A stretch of 64,000 nucleotides of DNA, from positions 1,116,001 to 1,180,000 of the forward strand of contig NZ_JXSK01000001.1 in assembly GCF_001083805.1 (NCBI RefSeq), in the 5' to 3' direction. Every line of letters starts with the position of its first letter. The stretch's first letter is position 1. Under the pieces are notes generated by a model. It was not told the origin of the DNA. It was given only the letters and a program-made list of their open reading frames with translations, and searched no databases. Positions 48,369 through 57,618 of this stretch are shown here, piece by piece. This DNA comes from Photorhabdus luminescens subsp. luminescens. GTDB taxonomy: Bacteria; Pseudomonadota; Gammaproteobacteria; Enterobacterales; Enterobacteriaceae. Made by a program: the position numbers and the translations under genes.

Positions 48369-49079
48369 TCAGATCGCGGGTTCCGAAGCAATTTTCCAGT
48401 TTACTGAGCTAACGCTCTTTTCCAGACTTATACGACAAACAATTGCTTCTATCTCTTTTTGCTCAGCCAATGTTGCCAACACTTCAGCACGCACTTCAAA
48501 TTTTCCAGGTTGAACCCTGTCAGCGAAACTTAGAGATTGTAACCTCACAGCTACTCCATTGAGAGCCTGTAATACCAAAGTTCTCACCAGAATTTCATCA
48601 TCGCTGTCACACACTACGTGAATTTTATAACACTGCACCTGATCGATGGCCTGCTGCCTGGGCTGTAGATTAATACGTTGGGCAGCTTCACGTAACAATA
48701 TATTTGCGCAAAGAATAATGGCGGTTGCTATCGCGGCTAGCCAATATTGCCCAAGGCCGCACAACACGCCAATTCCAGCAGAGCACCATAGAGTTGCCGC
48801 GGTATTTAATCCACGAATATTCATACCTTCCCGCATAATGACACCAGCACCAAGGAAACCAATGCCTGAAACAACTTGTGCGGCAATACGACCAGCACTA
48901 TCGGGTGACGTTGTTATTGAACTGAGGATAAAAACGGCTGCACCGGTCGCAACTAATGCATTGGTTCTTAAACCTGCCATACGTTGGCGCCATTGGCGCT
49001 CAGCACCAATTAATGCACCAAAACACATAGCCGATAATAAATGAAAGACAAAAGGAGTTATTAACATGACATTCTCCAT
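48369..49079 (-). CDS. mgtC: MgtC family protein
   Basis: 236 residues from the ATG at 49079 (MENVMLITPFVF), matching the N terminus of Salmonella MgtC (MEERMLMFPYIL); the frame runs 10 codons further without support. Membrane domain of about 5 helices with ALIGAERQWRQRMAGLRTNA, GRIAAQVVSGIGFLGAGVIM and GLNTAATLWCSAGIGVLCG, then a soluble ACT-like C-terminal domain. MgtC inhibits F1Fo ATP synthase and supports growth at low Mg and inside host cells. No mgtB gene follows. In Photorhabdus such a gene may matter for insect infection, but that is inference. Confidence 0.93.
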   Translation of the reverse strand: MENVMLITPFVFHLLSAMCFGALIGAERQWRQRMAGLRTNALVATGAAVFILSSITTSPDSAGRIAAQVVSGIGFLGAGVIMREGMNIRGLNTAATLWCSAGIGVLCGLGQYWLAAIATAIILCANILLREAAQRINLQPRQQAIDQVQCYKIHVVCDSDDEILVRTLVLQALNGVAVRLQSLSFADRVQPGKFEVRAEVLATLAEQKEIEAIVCRISLEKSVSSVNWKIASEPAI

Positions 49080-49109
49080 ACAACCAAATGGATAAATAAT
49101 CATGTGCAT

Positions 49110-49465
49110 TTATTTTGCACACAGAAACGTATGCTGAATGTTTAATTCAGCTCTATTTTCTGTCCATACCAGGAGGTAGCAAAGCGTAAATATATAACAG
49201 CATAATAAAAACCCAATATACTATCCTGGCTACTTGACTAAGTACCGGATAACGCTATTTTTTGAGTAAGTACAGCTCAGATATTTTGAGTGGTACTGCC
49301 CGCTTTATTTGGCAAGCAGCAAATCGAAAGGAAATGAACAGCTTACCGTTTTATTGTCTATTTAACTGAAAACTTTGACTGTCCAATGGCTATCTCTCCA
49401 ATAAAATTTGGACGAAGTATAATCAGGAGTAATTAATAAGTAAAGAAGGATATGACTTTAACCAA
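49110..49465. other. Intergenic region between mgtC and cspC
   Basis: About 355 bases. It must hold the mgtC promoter and leader. I see no gene; a PhoP-type GTTTA direct repeat could not be found convincingly. Confidence 0.4.
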
Positions 49466-49502
49466 GAAAAAGCCCACCGCTACAGAAAATAGCGACAGGC
49501 TT
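49466..49502 (-). terminator. Rho-independent terminator of cspC
   Basis: On the minus strand AAGCC-TGT-CGCTA, loop, TAGCG-GTG-GGCTT followed by TTTCTTGG. Stem with a small internal bulge and a T-run, 18 bases after the cspC stop. Confidence 0.85.
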
Positions 49503-49519
49503 AAAAATCAGCCAAGCAA

Positions 49520-49732
49520 TCAGATAGCTGTTACGTTTGCTGCTGCTGGACCTTTCGCACCATTTTCAATGGTGAATTCTACGTTCTGGCCTTCTGCCAA
49601 AGTTTTGAAACCGTTACCCTGAATGGCAGAGAAGTGAACGAATACGTCTTTGCTACCGTCAGCTGGGGTAATGAAACCGAAGCCTTTAGACTCGTTGAAC
49701 CACTTCACTTGACCTTTCATTTTGTCAGACAT
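49520..49732 (-). CDS. cspC: Cold-shock protein CspC-like
   Basis: 70 residues from the ATG at 49732 ([20 protein letters not shown]). One cold-shock domain with RNP1 KGFGFITP and RNP2 VFVHFSAI, and [10 protein letters not shown] at the end. It matches E. coli CspC better than CspE ([25 protein letters not shown]). Constitutive RNA chaperone and transcription antiterminator. The frame extends 15 codons further upstream but homology starts here. Followed by a good terminator. Confidence 0.92.
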   Translation of the reverse strand: MSDKMKGQVKWFNESKGFGFITPADGSKDVFVHFSAIQGNGFKTLAEGQNVEFTIENGAKGPAAANVTAI

Positions 49733-50215
49733 TGTGACTTTCCTATATATCAAAAAAATTTTGCCACCATTGGGCATGTATTGGCCAGTTATATCAGCTA
49801 TTACTTATGGAGGCACTAAGAAGGAAACGCGTCAACAAAGGCTATCTGAGGATAACACTTACACATAACTCATTAACTCAAGATGTCGTACATAAAGTAG
49901 GTCTGTTTATCAGGCCGGCTGCATTAACTCATGATAGAAAAGGAATAGCAACCTTTTTATGCATTGGTGTTTTAAAAAAAATATTTATGCTCATTATTAA
50001 GGCAATAAGTTAACAAACTATGTCATTAATTACAAATTTTTTTGATTTATTCAACCTTTATCTTAATGAAAGCACTAGAGTTAATCTTAGTCAATAACAG
50101 TTGGCAGATTAAAATAAGACAACTGATCTACGTAAGATTACCTCCGCCATGCTAATCTTGAAGACAAATAGTTATGAAAATATTTCACTTTTCCTTTGCT
50201 TAATCAGGTCAATAT
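49733..50215. other. Intergenic region upstream of cspC and the YlaC-like gene
   Basis: About 480 bases, divergent promoters expected. A 68-codon frame on the plus strand at 49807-50013 has no support beyond being open and is not called. Confidence 0.4.
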
Positions 50216-50719
50216 ATGAATATCATTAAACAGATACTGATTCAGGATCTTGAACGAATCAACATTGCAGAACAACGTGATGGTAAACCTCGTTTTAACA
50301 GCCAGTTTATCAATCACCATCCTTATCTCTGCCTGGCTATGTTTGTATCCTACCTGTTTCTCGCCACACTTATCTGGTACACCCCATATTTTAATTTACT
50401 TTCACTGCTAGCTTTTACCGTACTCTTCATTATTATGTCAGCAGTTTTATTATTCGAAATCAAACCTGTGTATCGGTTTGATGATATCGGCGTACTTGAT
50501 CTACGAGTGTGTTACAATGGCGAATGGTTCGTCAGCGAAAAAATCTCAGATTGCGCAATCAAAGAACTTTGTTCCCATCCTCATGTTCCATTAGCAATAA
50601 AAGATGAAATCAAACGCATTATACACATGAAAGGTGAAATTCATTTTTATGATGTTTATGTCATGGCATTTACTGAACAATCACATATAGCAACATCGTT
50701 ACCAATCATGGATAGCTGA
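50216..50719 (+). CDS. YlaC family inner-membrane protein
   Basis: 167 residues. N-terminal soluble part with QRDGKPRFNSQFI, two membrane helices (about 41-60 and 63-83), then a cytoplasmic domain with the conserved VLDLRVCYNGEWF and KGEIHFYDVY. These match E. coli YlaC (DFRVCYNGEWY, KGELSFYDIF). Function unknown in any species I know. Monocistronic, upstream of the first tRNA-Asn. Confidence 0.8.
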   Translation: MNIIKQILIQDLERINIAEQRDGKPRFNSQFINHHPYLCLAMFVSYLFLATLIWYTPYFNLLSLLAFTVLFIIMSAVLLFEIKPVYRFDDIGVLDLRVCYNGEWFVSEKISDCAIKELCSHPHVPLAIKDEIKRIIHMKGEIHFYDVYVMAFTEQSHIATSLPIMDS

Positions 50720-50815
50720 TAATAAACAAAGGTACTCAATTTTAGTGAAATAGCACAGTTATAAGGCAATGCGTTCATATGACAAGCAAATAACAGAACA
50801 GTAAGCTTTTTTGCG

Positions 50816-50844
50816 TTGACAACGTTTCAATTGATCGCTAGTAT
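50816..50844 (+). promoter_or_regulatory. Sigma-70 promoter of tRNA-Asn copy 1
   Basis: TTGACA, 17-base spacer, TAGTAT, then a GC-rich discriminator (CGCCCCG), 23 bases before the tRNA. Confidence 0.85.
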
Positions 50845-50866
50845 TCGCCCCGTTCTCAAGAACGAT

Positions 50867-50942
50867 TCCTCCATAGTTCAGTCGGTAGAACGGCGGACTG
50901 TTAATCCGTATGTCACTGGTTCAAGTCCAGTTGGAGGAGCCA
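50867..50942 (+). tRNA. tRNA-Asn (GTT), copy 1
   Basis: 76 bases including an encoded CCA. Acceptor TCCTCCA pairs with TGGAGGA; anticodon loop ACTGTTAATC carries GTT; T-loop reads TTCAAGT. Nearly identical to E. coli tRNA-Asn apart from acceptor bases. First of four. Confidence 0.97.
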
Positions 50943-51019
50943 AATTTCAGTCCAGAGGTACTAAAGAGAATCTCTGGTACGCATAAGATAGCTGGTATAA
51001 AAGCGGTTAATATGCAAGA

Positions 51020-51046
51020 AAAGCCCAATGCAAATTGGGCTTTTTT
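51020..51046 (+). terminator. Terminator after tRNA-Asn copy 1
   Basis: AAGCCCAATG / CAAATTGGGCTT stem followed by TTTTTT, about 78 bases after the tRNA. Confidence 0.85.
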
Positions 51047-51085
51047 CTATGTAAGCAACAACACATTCGCGAACACCAAGCCAAA

Positions 51086-52162
51086 TTAGTCCAGAACTAC
51101 CTTGTAAGTTTTCTCTTTAGATTTATGCAATATATTCACTTCACCAACAAATGATATTTCGTAATGAATTTTTACTTGACCATTACCTATATAATTAAAG
51201 AAATCGACTCCACCCGGCTGACCATCAGCATTTTCTTCAGGCTTAATCACAGCTAACCGGAAAATATTATCTTCACTACCTTGCAAAGAATCTATCTTTA
51301 ATACTAATTTCCCTGTATCCCGATTGTCAGCAGAATACCCTCTTACATGTACTGTGCCTTTTTTCAACTCCTTACCTTTGAGTTTAGCATCGTTGACCAA
51401 AATATTAATGTCATAATCAATAATATTCTCACCAATTGGTCGACCCTTGTTTTCATCATATTCTTCAATATAAGGTATTTCTAAATCGCGACGAACTTGA
51501 ACTGTTGCAGAATCTTCATCAAGTTCTACAAACACACGTTGAATAGCAGAAAATCTAGCAGTACCACTTTCGCTAATAGTGTAATAAAGACTATCGTGTT
51601 TACCTTCAGTAAGAAGAGTATCTTTTACCGGCAAACTGCGAACATCGCCGCTATTTTGCACACCAGGAACAACTTCAACATTATCATTATCAAAAACAAA
51701 TTTCAGTTCATGTTTATCTAAGATATTGGAATCAGTAAAAAGTACTTTAACTCCTGCTTTTATATCATCACTGCTAATAACATTATCATAATGTGCCGGA
51801 TATACAGGTGCTGCCAATCCTACTGATTTAAGTTTAAATCTATTCAGAGCAGCTTTCGCTACCACACCACCACTAGCATCCGTCACTTCAACATCAAAAC
51901 CAATTGTAGCGTTAACCTTCTGATCTGTCTTAATTTTTACTAATATTTCAGACGCTCTACTAACGGAATCAAATATGCTATCTTTATTTACGATTTCATA
52001 TTCGCCTTCATTCAAGCCATTCACCACGATTTTACTTTTGTAATTTTCTAGTGGTACAGAACCATCATCATCCTGTAGAACTACAAATAATCGTAATGGA
52101 ACGTTAAACCAGTCTTTATGTGAAACCCAGTTAGTTACATCAGTATTAATTAAAAACTTCAT
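51086..52162 (-). CDS. Unidentified protein between tRNA-Asn copies, predicted beta-rich
   Basis: 358 residues, starting MKFLINTDVTNWVSHKDW. No signal peptide or membrane helix. The sequence is rich in alternating hydrophobic strands with Gly/Asp/Asn turns (KSKIVVNGLNEGEYEIV, LKKGTVHVRGYSADNR), and contains no Cys. This suggests several immunoglobulin-like or other beta-sandwich repeats, but no catalytic motif is seen and I do not recognise the family. It lies alone, convergent to tRNA-Asn copy 1, and is the only gene in the 1.9-kb gap between copies 1 and 2, where the other copies are 320-335 bases apart. That placement suggests an acquired cargo gene. Confidence 0.75.
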   Translation of the reverse strand: MKFLINTDVTNWVSHKDWFNVPLRLFVVLQDDDGSVPLENYKSKIVVNGLNEGEYEIVNKDSIFDSVSRASEILVKIKTDQKVNATIGFDVEVTDASGGVVAKAALNRFKLKSVGLAAPVYPAHYDNVISSDDIKAGVKVLFTDSNILDKHELKFVFDNDNVEVVPGVQNSGDVRSLPVKDTLLTEGKHDSLYYTISESGTARFSAIQRVFVELDEDSATVQVRRDLEIPYIEEYDENKGRPIGENIIDYDINILVNDAKLKGKELKKGTVHVRGYSADNRDTGKLVLKIDSLQGSEDNIFRLAVIKPEENADGQPGGVDFFNYIGNGQVKIHYEISFVGEVNILHKSKEKTYKVVLD

Positions 52163-52814
52163 GACTTCTCCTCATCTGTTTTATAGAAATCACCAGAAAA
52201 TTAGCCACTCTTTTCTGAGGGGAATTATTTTCTTATTTTATATTTAAAATTATTTTTACCTCCTAACCAACTATTAAATTTAATATTTTCTCTGAAATGG
52301 TTTTTATTTATTTTATTGCATTTTATATGTACATAAAAATATATTGTTAAATTGAGAATATCTTAGTGCACTAGCAGTCAATGAGATTTCATTATCAATG
52401 ACAAACTCTTTAATATTTGCTTTGGCATGGATTAATATCATGTTTTCCCAAATCAGAGCTCAGATAACAAATTACTTTTTCAGTTAATAATTATAGCCGA
52501 GTAAATCCTCTAATAAATATCAAAATACAATAAGTGATCTGTTAAAACAGATCAAATAGGAAAATTACCATGAAATATAAAAATATCATAAATAACACCA
52601 AAATAAAATTATATGATATATATTTAATTATATTTTTAATGCTCATGATTAATTATTTTCCAAATAAAAAATACGGATTACATTTTCAACATCTAATTAT
52701 CATAGAAAAATATCAGTTAATTCTCATATTTTTCGAACTGAAAAATTTAATTGACTAAAAAATATCATTTCGAACACCAGTTAACCAATTAAACTCAATT
52801 TTCACTTTTCCCCT
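52163..52814. other. AT-rich region with a possible small hydrophobic ORF
   Basis: About 650 bases, very AT-rich. It holds a 62-codon frame at 52570-52758 preceded by ATAGGAAAA, reading a Lys/Asn-rich start and a hydrophobic YLIIFLMLMINYF. The codons are almost all AT-rich and no homologue comes to mind, so it is not called as a gene. The upstream part must carry the promoter of the minus-strand gene. Confidence 0.4.
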
Positions 52815-52843
52815 TTGACAAGACCAAAATACCCAGATATTAT
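52815..52843 (+). promoter_or_regulatory. Sigma-70 promoter of tRNA-Asn copy 2
   Basis: TTGACA, 17-base spacer, TATTAT, GCGCC discriminator, 22 bases before the tRNA. Confidence 0.85.
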
Positions 52844-52865
52844 GCGCCTCGTTGTCAAGGACAAT

Positions 52866-52941
52866 TCCTCCATAGTTCAGTCGGTAGAACGGCGGACTGT
52901 TAATCCGTATGTCACTGGTTCGAGTCCAGTTGGAGGAGCCA
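52866..52941 (+). tRNA. tRNA-Asn (GTT), copy 2
   Basis: 76 bases including CCA, identical to copy 1 except the T-loop, which reads TTCGAGT. Confidence 0.97.
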
Positions 52942-52949
52942 AATTCATA

Positions 52950-52977
52950 AGAAAGCCCGCCTAGTGCGGGTTTTTTG
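52950..52977 (+). terminator. Terminator after tRNA-Asn copy 2
   Basis: AAGCCCGC / GCGGGTTTTTT: strong stem of 6-7 GC-rich pairs (CCCGC-CTAGT-GCGGG) with a T-run. Confidence 0.85.
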
Positions 52978-53136
52978 CGTTCCGAGTTCCACCATTTACT
53001 CACAATGTAACGTAATCATTCCGATCAACCTGCTTACTGATAGCATGCATTTCCAGCAAATACCCCTTGTTTAGTATAAAAACAGATCAATAAGTTCAGT
53101 TTGCCAGCAAGCAAACTATTTTTATTATTTTCTACT

Positions 53137-53165
53137 TTGACAAAGCAAAAGCATACCGTTAATAT
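53137..53165 (+). promoter_or_regulatory. Sigma-70 promoter of tRNA-Asn copy 3
   Basis: TTGACA, 17-base spacer, TAATAT, 21 bases before the tRNA; surrounding sequence nearly repeats that of copy 4. Confidence 0.85.
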
Positions 53166-53185
53166 GCACCCCGTTGTTAAGGAGT

Positions 53186-53261
53186 TCCTCCATAGTTCAG
53201 TCGGTAGAACGGCGGACTGTTAATCCGTATGTCACTGGTTCAAGTCCAGTTGGAGGAGCCA
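53186..53261 (+). tRNA. tRNA-Asn (GTT), copy 3
   Basis: 76 bases including CCA; T-loop TTCAAGT as in copy 1. Confidence 0.97.
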
Positions 53262-53267
53262 AATTAT

Positions 53268-53296
53268 GAAAGTCCCGCTTAATGCGGGATTTTTGC
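53268..53296 (+). terminator. Terminator after tRNA-Asn copy 3
   Basis: AGTCCCGC / GCGGGATTTTTG: short GC-rich stem with a T-run, right after the tRNA. Confidence 0.8.
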
Positions 53297-53471
53297 TATT
53301 CCGACCTCTCTACTTAATTCTCCACCACCATTTGCTCGTAACATAAGCACAGTAATTCTACTCAACTCATGTTAATGGAATAAAATTCCATCAAACCTCA
53401 ATTGATTAGCATGAAAATATAACAACAAGTGCATTTTACCCGCAAACAAACCATTTTTATCATTTTCTACT

Positions 53472-53500
53472 TTGACAAAGCCGAAACATATCACTAATAT
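53472..53500 (+). promoter_or_regulatory. Sigma-70 promoter of tRNA-Asn copy 4
   Basis: TTGACA, 17-base spacer, TAATAT, CGCCCCG discriminator, 20 bases before the tRNA. Confidence 0.85.
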
Positions 53501-53520
53501 ACGCCCCGTTGTGAAGGAGT

Positions 53521-53596
53521 TCCTCCATAGTTCAGTCGGTAGAACGGCGGACTGTTAATCCGTATGTCACTGGTTCGAGTCCAGTTGGAGGAGCCA
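53521..53596 (+). tRNA. tRNA-Asn (GTT), copy 4
   Basis: 76 bases including CCA; T-loop TTCGAGT as in copy 2. No terminator hairpin with T-run is evident after it before pyrC. Confidence 0.97.
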
Positions 53597-53814
53597 ACTT
53601 CATTTCTGTTTTTACCCTCATACTTCGTTTTTTCCTTTGTTATAAGAAAATCCACCTCTGATTACCCTAACTTAATTGATTTAGCTGAGTTTTTTCTAAA
53701 AATTATATTCATTAATAGCTATTCAACCATTTTAGCTTTATCATCCGTTCCCGGCCTGAATATGCTGAACTCAGCATCTTTCGTTCCTATCATATATACT
53801 GGAGCCGGTTTCTC

Positions 53815-54867
53815 ATGACCACTGAATCATACACAATAAAAATCCGCCGCCCTGATGACTGGCACATTCATTTTCGTGATGGTGAAATGCTAAAAACTGT
53901 CGTTCCCTATACCAGTTATTACTTTGGCCGAGCTATCGTCATGCCTAATCTGCTTTCGCCGGTTACAGAAGTGGTCAGCGCCAAGGCCTATAGAGACAGA
54001 ATATTAGCAGCCATTCCCAAAGAGCATCGCTTCCAGCCTCTTATGACCTGTTATCTTACTGACACTACTGAAAGCTCCCAGATAGAAATAGGTTATAAAG
54101 AAGGTATTTTTACCGCCTGTAAGCTCTACCCTGCCAATGCCACAACCAATTCAAGTCACGGCGTCTCTGATATAAAGAATATTTATCCACTATTAGCAGT
54201 GATGGAAAAACTGGGGATGCCTCTGCTCGTCCACGGTGAGGTTACTGCTTCTCATATTGATATTTTTGATCGAGAAGCCCGTTTTATTGAACAAGTTATG
54301 GAACCACTACGTAACCAGTTCCCAGCGCTGAAAGTTGTGTTTGAACACATCACGACCAAAGAAGCTGCACAATATGTGCTGGAAAGCGATGACAATCTGG
54401 CAGCGACATTAACTCCACAGCATCTCATGTTCAATCGCAACCATATGCTGGTTGGTGGGATTCGTCCACACCTGTACTGTCTGCCTGTGCTAAAACGCAA
54501 TGTGCATCAAGAGGCTTTGCGGGCAGCCGTCGCCAGTGGCTGTGATCGCTTCTTCCTAGGCACAGACTCGGCGCCACATGCACAACATAAAAAAGAGTCC
54601 TCCTGTGGTTGTGCCGGCGTCTTTAACGCACCATCAGCATTACCTGCTTATGCAACAGTGTTTGAAGAGATGAATGTATTACAGCATTTTGAAGCTTTCT
54701 GTTCACTTAACGGCCCTAAATTTTACGGGCTACCTGTCAATGAAGGCTTTATCGAACTGACTCGCAAACCTGCTACTATCATTGAACACATCGATTGCAA
54801 TAATGAAAGACTTATTCCATTTTTGGCTGGCGAAGATGCCCGCTGGGATGTAAAAGTAGTAGATTGA
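53815..54867 (+). CDS. pyrC: Dihydroorotase
   Basis: 350 residues (E. coli 348). Third step of pyrimidine synthesis, interconverting carbamoyl-aspartate and dihydroorotate. Metal-binding [11 protein letters not shown] near residue 18, carboxylated-Lys region [15 protein letters not shown] near 102, LLVHGEV and FEHITT metal ligands, and the catalytic Asp in GTDSAPH near 253. The ATG at 53815 has GGAG 11 bases upstream and the homology begins there. In enterobacteria pyrC translation is controlled by start-site choice and a leader hairpin; I could not place this here with confidence. Confidence 0.97.
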   Translation: MTTESYTIKIRRPDDWHIHFRDGEMLKTVVPYTSYYFGRAIVMPNLLSPVTEVVSAKAYRDRILAAIPKEHRFQPLMTCYLTDTTESSQIEIGYKEGIFTACKLYPANATTNSSHGVSDIKNIYPLLAVMEKLGMPLLVHGEVTASHIDIFDREARFIEQVMEPLRNQFPALKVVFEHITTKEAAQYVLESDDNLAATLTPQHLMFNRNHMLVGGIRPHLYCLPVLKRNVHQEALRAAVASGCDRFFLGTDSAPHAQHKKESSCGCAGVFNAPSALPAYATVFEEMNVLQHFEAFCSLNGPKFYGLPVNEGFIELTRKPATIIEHIDCNNERLIPFLAGEDARWDVKVVD

Positions 54868-54877
54868 TATAACATGA

Positions 54878-54896
54878 GGGGATAGTCATTATCCCC
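54878..54896 (+). terminator. Hairpin after pyrC
   Basis: GGGGAT / ATCCCC with a 7-base loop, 10 bases after the stop, followed by ATTAATTTA. Weak terminator candidate. Confidence 0.5.
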
Positions 54897-55069
54897 ATTA
54901 ATTTACATAGTTATCAATACACCAACAAATTGACTCATAATTCCTAACAAAAAACCTTCTTACTTTCATTAAAAAGCATATACTAACTAATGACTCATTC
55001 AAGAATGAGGCAGTTTGCTCTTAGTCAATGATATTAATAAATAATGCAGTGATCTGATTAGGAGGTTTT

Positions 55070-55324
55070 ATGGGCAGTAAAGATGAGGTTATTCAAACGC
55101 ATCCTGTAGTAGGTTGGGATGTCAGTACCGTTGATACATATGATGCAATGATGCTACGCCTTCACTATTTGTCCTCCCAAGATCAAACACCAGAACATGT
55201 CATGGTAGATCGAACCTTATGGTTGACAACTGATATTGCAAAGCAATTGATATACATCCTCCAGGCAGGAATTGAAAAGATCGAATCTTCAGAATACAGC
55301 GATCTAAACCATACGAAACATTAA
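55070..55324 (+). CDS. bssS: BssS family biofilm regulator
   Basis: 84 residues. EVIQTHPVVGWDVSTVDTYD and TLWLTTDIAKQLIYILQAGI match E. coli BssS (YceP) almost residue for residue over the core; the middle is a little diverged. Linked in E. coli to biofilm formation and indole/AI-2 signalling, with unknown mechanism. A perfect AGGAGG lies 6 bases before the ATG. Position next to pyrC and dinI is conserved with E. coli. Confidence 0.93.
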   Translation: MGSKDEVIQTHPVVGWDVSTVDTYDAMMLRLHYLSSQDQTPEHVMVDRTLWLTTDIAKQLIYILQAGIEKIESSEYSDLNHTKH

Positions 55325-55335
55325 TAATCTTAAAC

Positions 55336-55363
55336 CCGGACACCCGTATAAATGGGTGTCCGG
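55336..55363 (+). terminator. Hairpin after bssS
   Basis: Perfect 10-bp arms CCGGACACCC / GGGTGTCCGG with an 8-base loop, 12 bases after the stop. No T-run follows, but the stem is strong. Confidence 0.6.
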
Positions 55364-55527
55364 CCAGGAGAAACATCAATTCACCTCAAAGATTTTGTCT
55401 GGAATACCATATCACTATATAATAATTTCGGATTAAGTTAACTTAACCATCACAATTGCCGAGTTGACTACTAATAGATGGGGCGTTTATTGTGAGTTTG
55501 GCCAAACAGGAACAGGGATGTACAATA

Positions 55528-56130
55528 ATGAAAATCTTAATTGTTGAAGAGTGCTATTATACCCGTTCAGGTATCAGCGAGTTTTTAAAGAAAAACGAAA
55601 ATGCTGAAAACCTTGAAATCGTTGATTCGCCTTCAATTGATGAAGCTATAAATATTGTAACTCATTTTTCTCCTGATATCGTTCTAGCTAACTTGACACA
55701 TTATTGTCATCACGCCAGTTACTGTTCCGATTTACAGAAATTTATTACTCTTATAGATAACACGCGTATATATATATACCTTAATAGCGCTTATCCTTAT
55801 TGTGACAATTATATTACACTGAAGGATAATGCTTTTATTCTGGCAAAGAAAAATCTTACCTATCTGCTTAATAAGATTAGCAAAACTACATTACAGGAAA
55901 TTCAGAGACATAAAGCAACTGTCGATCAATGCTGTTCTATTTTCAGCCCTCAAGAGCACAAAGTTATCGATTACTGGATGCAAGAAATCCCTAATTACCA
56001 GATATCACAAAAGTTAAGAATCAGTAATAGCACAGTCTATTCTCATAAAAGACACATTACTGAAAAAATAAATGTGCGTAATAGAATCGAACTCTGCTTT
56101 ATTTACAATGTATTTAAATACCTCTATTAA
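55528..56130 (+). CDS. LuxR-type transcriptional regulator, RcsA-like
   Basis: 200 residues from the ATG at 55528 (MKILIVEECYYTRSGISEFL) with AGGGA about 10 bases upstream; a GTG at 55492 in frame would add 12 residues. The N terminus resembles RcsA (CSYTRLGL) and degenerate receiver domains, without a clear phospho-Asp pocket. The C-terminal LuxR-type helix-turn-helix is clear (FSPQEHKVIDYWMQ, ISQKLRISNSTVYSHKRHI). No autoinducer-binding domain. So a phosphorylation-independent or partner-dependent regulator is likely. Targets unknown. An ERIC follows its stop. Confidence 0.8.
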   Translation: MKILIVEECYYTRSGISEFLKKNENAENLEIVDSPSIDEAINIVTHFSPDIVLANLTHYCHHASYCSDLQKFITLIDNTRIYIYLNSAYPYCDNYITLKDNAFILAKKNLTYLLNKISKTTLQEIQRHKATVDQCCSIFSPQEHKVIDYWMQEIPNYQISQKLRISNSTVYSHKRHITEKINVRNRIELCFIYNVFKYLY

Positions 56131-56144
56131 AGTATTCTATTAAC

Positions 56145-56271
56145 TATACCCTATGGATTTCAAGATGCATCGCGACGGCAAGGGAGCGAATCCCCGGGAG
56201 CATAGATAGCTATGTGACCGGGGTGAGTGAGTGCAGCCAACAAAGAGGCAACTTGAAAGATGACGGGTATA
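56145..56271. repeat. ERIC element, full length, reverse orientation
   Basis: 127 bp from TATACCCTATGGATTTC to GATGACGGGTATA, between the convergent LuxR-type gene and trhO. Confidence 0.9.
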
Positions 56272-56282
56272 AATCAAATAAA

Positions 56283-56306
56283 CTGGCACATTGATCTCTG
56301 TGCCAG
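56283..56306 (-). terminator. Terminator of trhO
   Basis: Arms CTGGCACA / TGTGCCAG with an 8-base loop; on the minus strand followed by TTTATTTGATTT. 13 bases after the trhO stop. Confidence 0.75.
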
Positions 56307-56318
56307 CGGTTAATCACG

Positions 56319-57377
56319 TTATTCAACAGACTGTAATGAAGTACTGTTCAAGCCATCCTGTAGACGATGCCGGGATTTATTAAATATTTTAGCTCCATTT
56401 TCACGACCGGCACGGCGAGCACGCTGCTCGGTTTCCGGCAACCTGACTTCTTCTCTGCATACTTCGCTACAACAGCCTTCAAATTTAGTCGCACACTCTT
56501 GGCACTGAATAAATAACAAGTGGCAACCTTCATTCTTACAATTAGTATGACTGTCGCAAGACGCACCGCATTGATGGCAATGAGCAATCACCTGATCTGA
56601 AATACGCTCTCCCATCCGCTCATCAAAAACAAAGTTTTTACCAATAAAACGTACCGGTAATCCCTGTTCTCTCGCCTTACGGGCATATTCAATAATACCG
56701 CCCTCTACGTGATAGACGTTTTTAAAACCATTGTGCAACATATAAGCACTGGCTTTTTCACAGCGAATACCACCAGTGCAATACATTACAATATTTTTAT
56801 CCTTATTATCCTGCAACATTTCCACAGCCATTGGCAGTTGTTCACGGAATGTATCAGAAGGAATTTCAATGGCATTTTCAAAATGCCCGACTTCATATTC
56901 ATAGTGATTGCGCATATCGACAAATAGCGTATCAGGATCATCCAGCATCTGGTTGACCTGATCTGCTTTAAGGTACTCGCCGGTTCTTGATGGATTAAAA
57001 GTTTCATCTTCAATCCCATCAGCCACTACGCGATCACGTACTTTCATACGCAAAACCCAGAAAGATTTTCCATCATCATCAAGGGCAATATTCAGCCTCA
57101 AATTATCTAATGCAGGATCAACGCTATACAACAAAGCCTTAAATGCTGCCAAATGATGAGTTGGTAAACTTATCTGAGCATTGATCCCCTCTTTAGCAAT
57201 ATAAACCCGGCCAAATACTGAAAGGTCGGTAAATTGTTGATACAAGCTGTTACGAAAAGCCAGAGGATCTAAGATATTAAAATATTTGTAAAAAGAGATG
57301 GTAGTACGAGGTTGGGTCTCCGCCAACATACGTGCTTTCAACTCTTTATTAGAAATGCGGTTGTGTAACACTGGCAT
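56319..57377 (-). CDS. trhO: tRNA uridine(34) hydroxylase TrhO (YceA)
   Basis: 352 residues. N-terminal acylphosphatase-like domain, central rhodanese domain with the catalytic loop [10 protein letters not shown], and a C-terminal Cys-rich region ([19 protein letters not shown], then [14 protein letters not shown]). Near-identical to E. coli YceA over long stretches ([33 protein letters not shown]). Makes 5-hydroxyuridine at tRNA position 34 with oxygen. Starts MPVLHNRIS as in E. coli. Confidence 0.97.
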   Translation of the reverse strand: MPVLHNRISNKELKARMLAETQPRTTISFYKYFNILDPLAFRNSLYQQFTDLSVFGRVYIAKEGINAQISLPTHHLAAFKALLYSVDPALDNLRLNIALDDDGKSFWVLRMKVRDRVVADGIEDETFNPSRTGEYLKADQVNQMLDDPDTLFVDMRNHYEYEVGHFENAIEIPSDTFREQLPMAVEMLQDNKDKNIVMYCTGGIRCEKASAYMLHNGFKNVYHVEGGIIEYARKAREQGLPVRFIGKNFVFDERMGERISDQVIAHCHQCGASCDSHTNCKNEGCHLLFIQCQECATKFEGCCSEVCREEVRLPETEQRARRAGRENGAKIFNKSRHRLQDGLNSTSLQSVE

Positions 57378-57516
57378 GGTGTACTTTCCTGAATTTCAAG
57401 TCATAAAATATGGATGTATAAGTGATAGCCTCCGCTATCAAGCGCAGTATGATAACGAAAATGATTTTCAACGAGTAGTCATTTGTAACGCAGCAATAGG
57501 AAATCAGTCATAAAAC

Positions 57517-57532
57517 GGGAGGCGCCCCTCCC
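57517..57532 (-). terminator. Terminator of dinI
   Basis: GGGAGG / CCTCCC with a CGCC loop; on the minus strand followed by GTTTTATG. About 90 bases after the dinI stop. Confidence 0.65.
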
Positions 57533-57618
57533 ATTAGTTGAGCATGCAGCCCCTTACACACAGGCAATAGGATAATGAGTCAAACAACCGATAGCCAGCA
57601 GGTTTAACTGACCGTAGC

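Noticed and set aside
48089..48391. 100-codon minus-strand frame
   Set aside because: Its centre is the translation of a truncated ERIC element and it has no ribosome binding site or homology that I recognise.
49080..49200. PhoP box upstream of mgtC
   Set aside because: GTTTA half-sites with the correct spacing could not be found; only one weak half-site is visible.
49807..50013. 68-codon frame upstream of cspC
   Set aside because: No homology recognised and it occupies the divergent promoter region.
52570..52758. 62-codon Lys/Ile-rich frame
   Set aside because: Frame made almost entirely of AT-rich codons; a ribosome-binding-like AGGA exists but no conservation can be judged.
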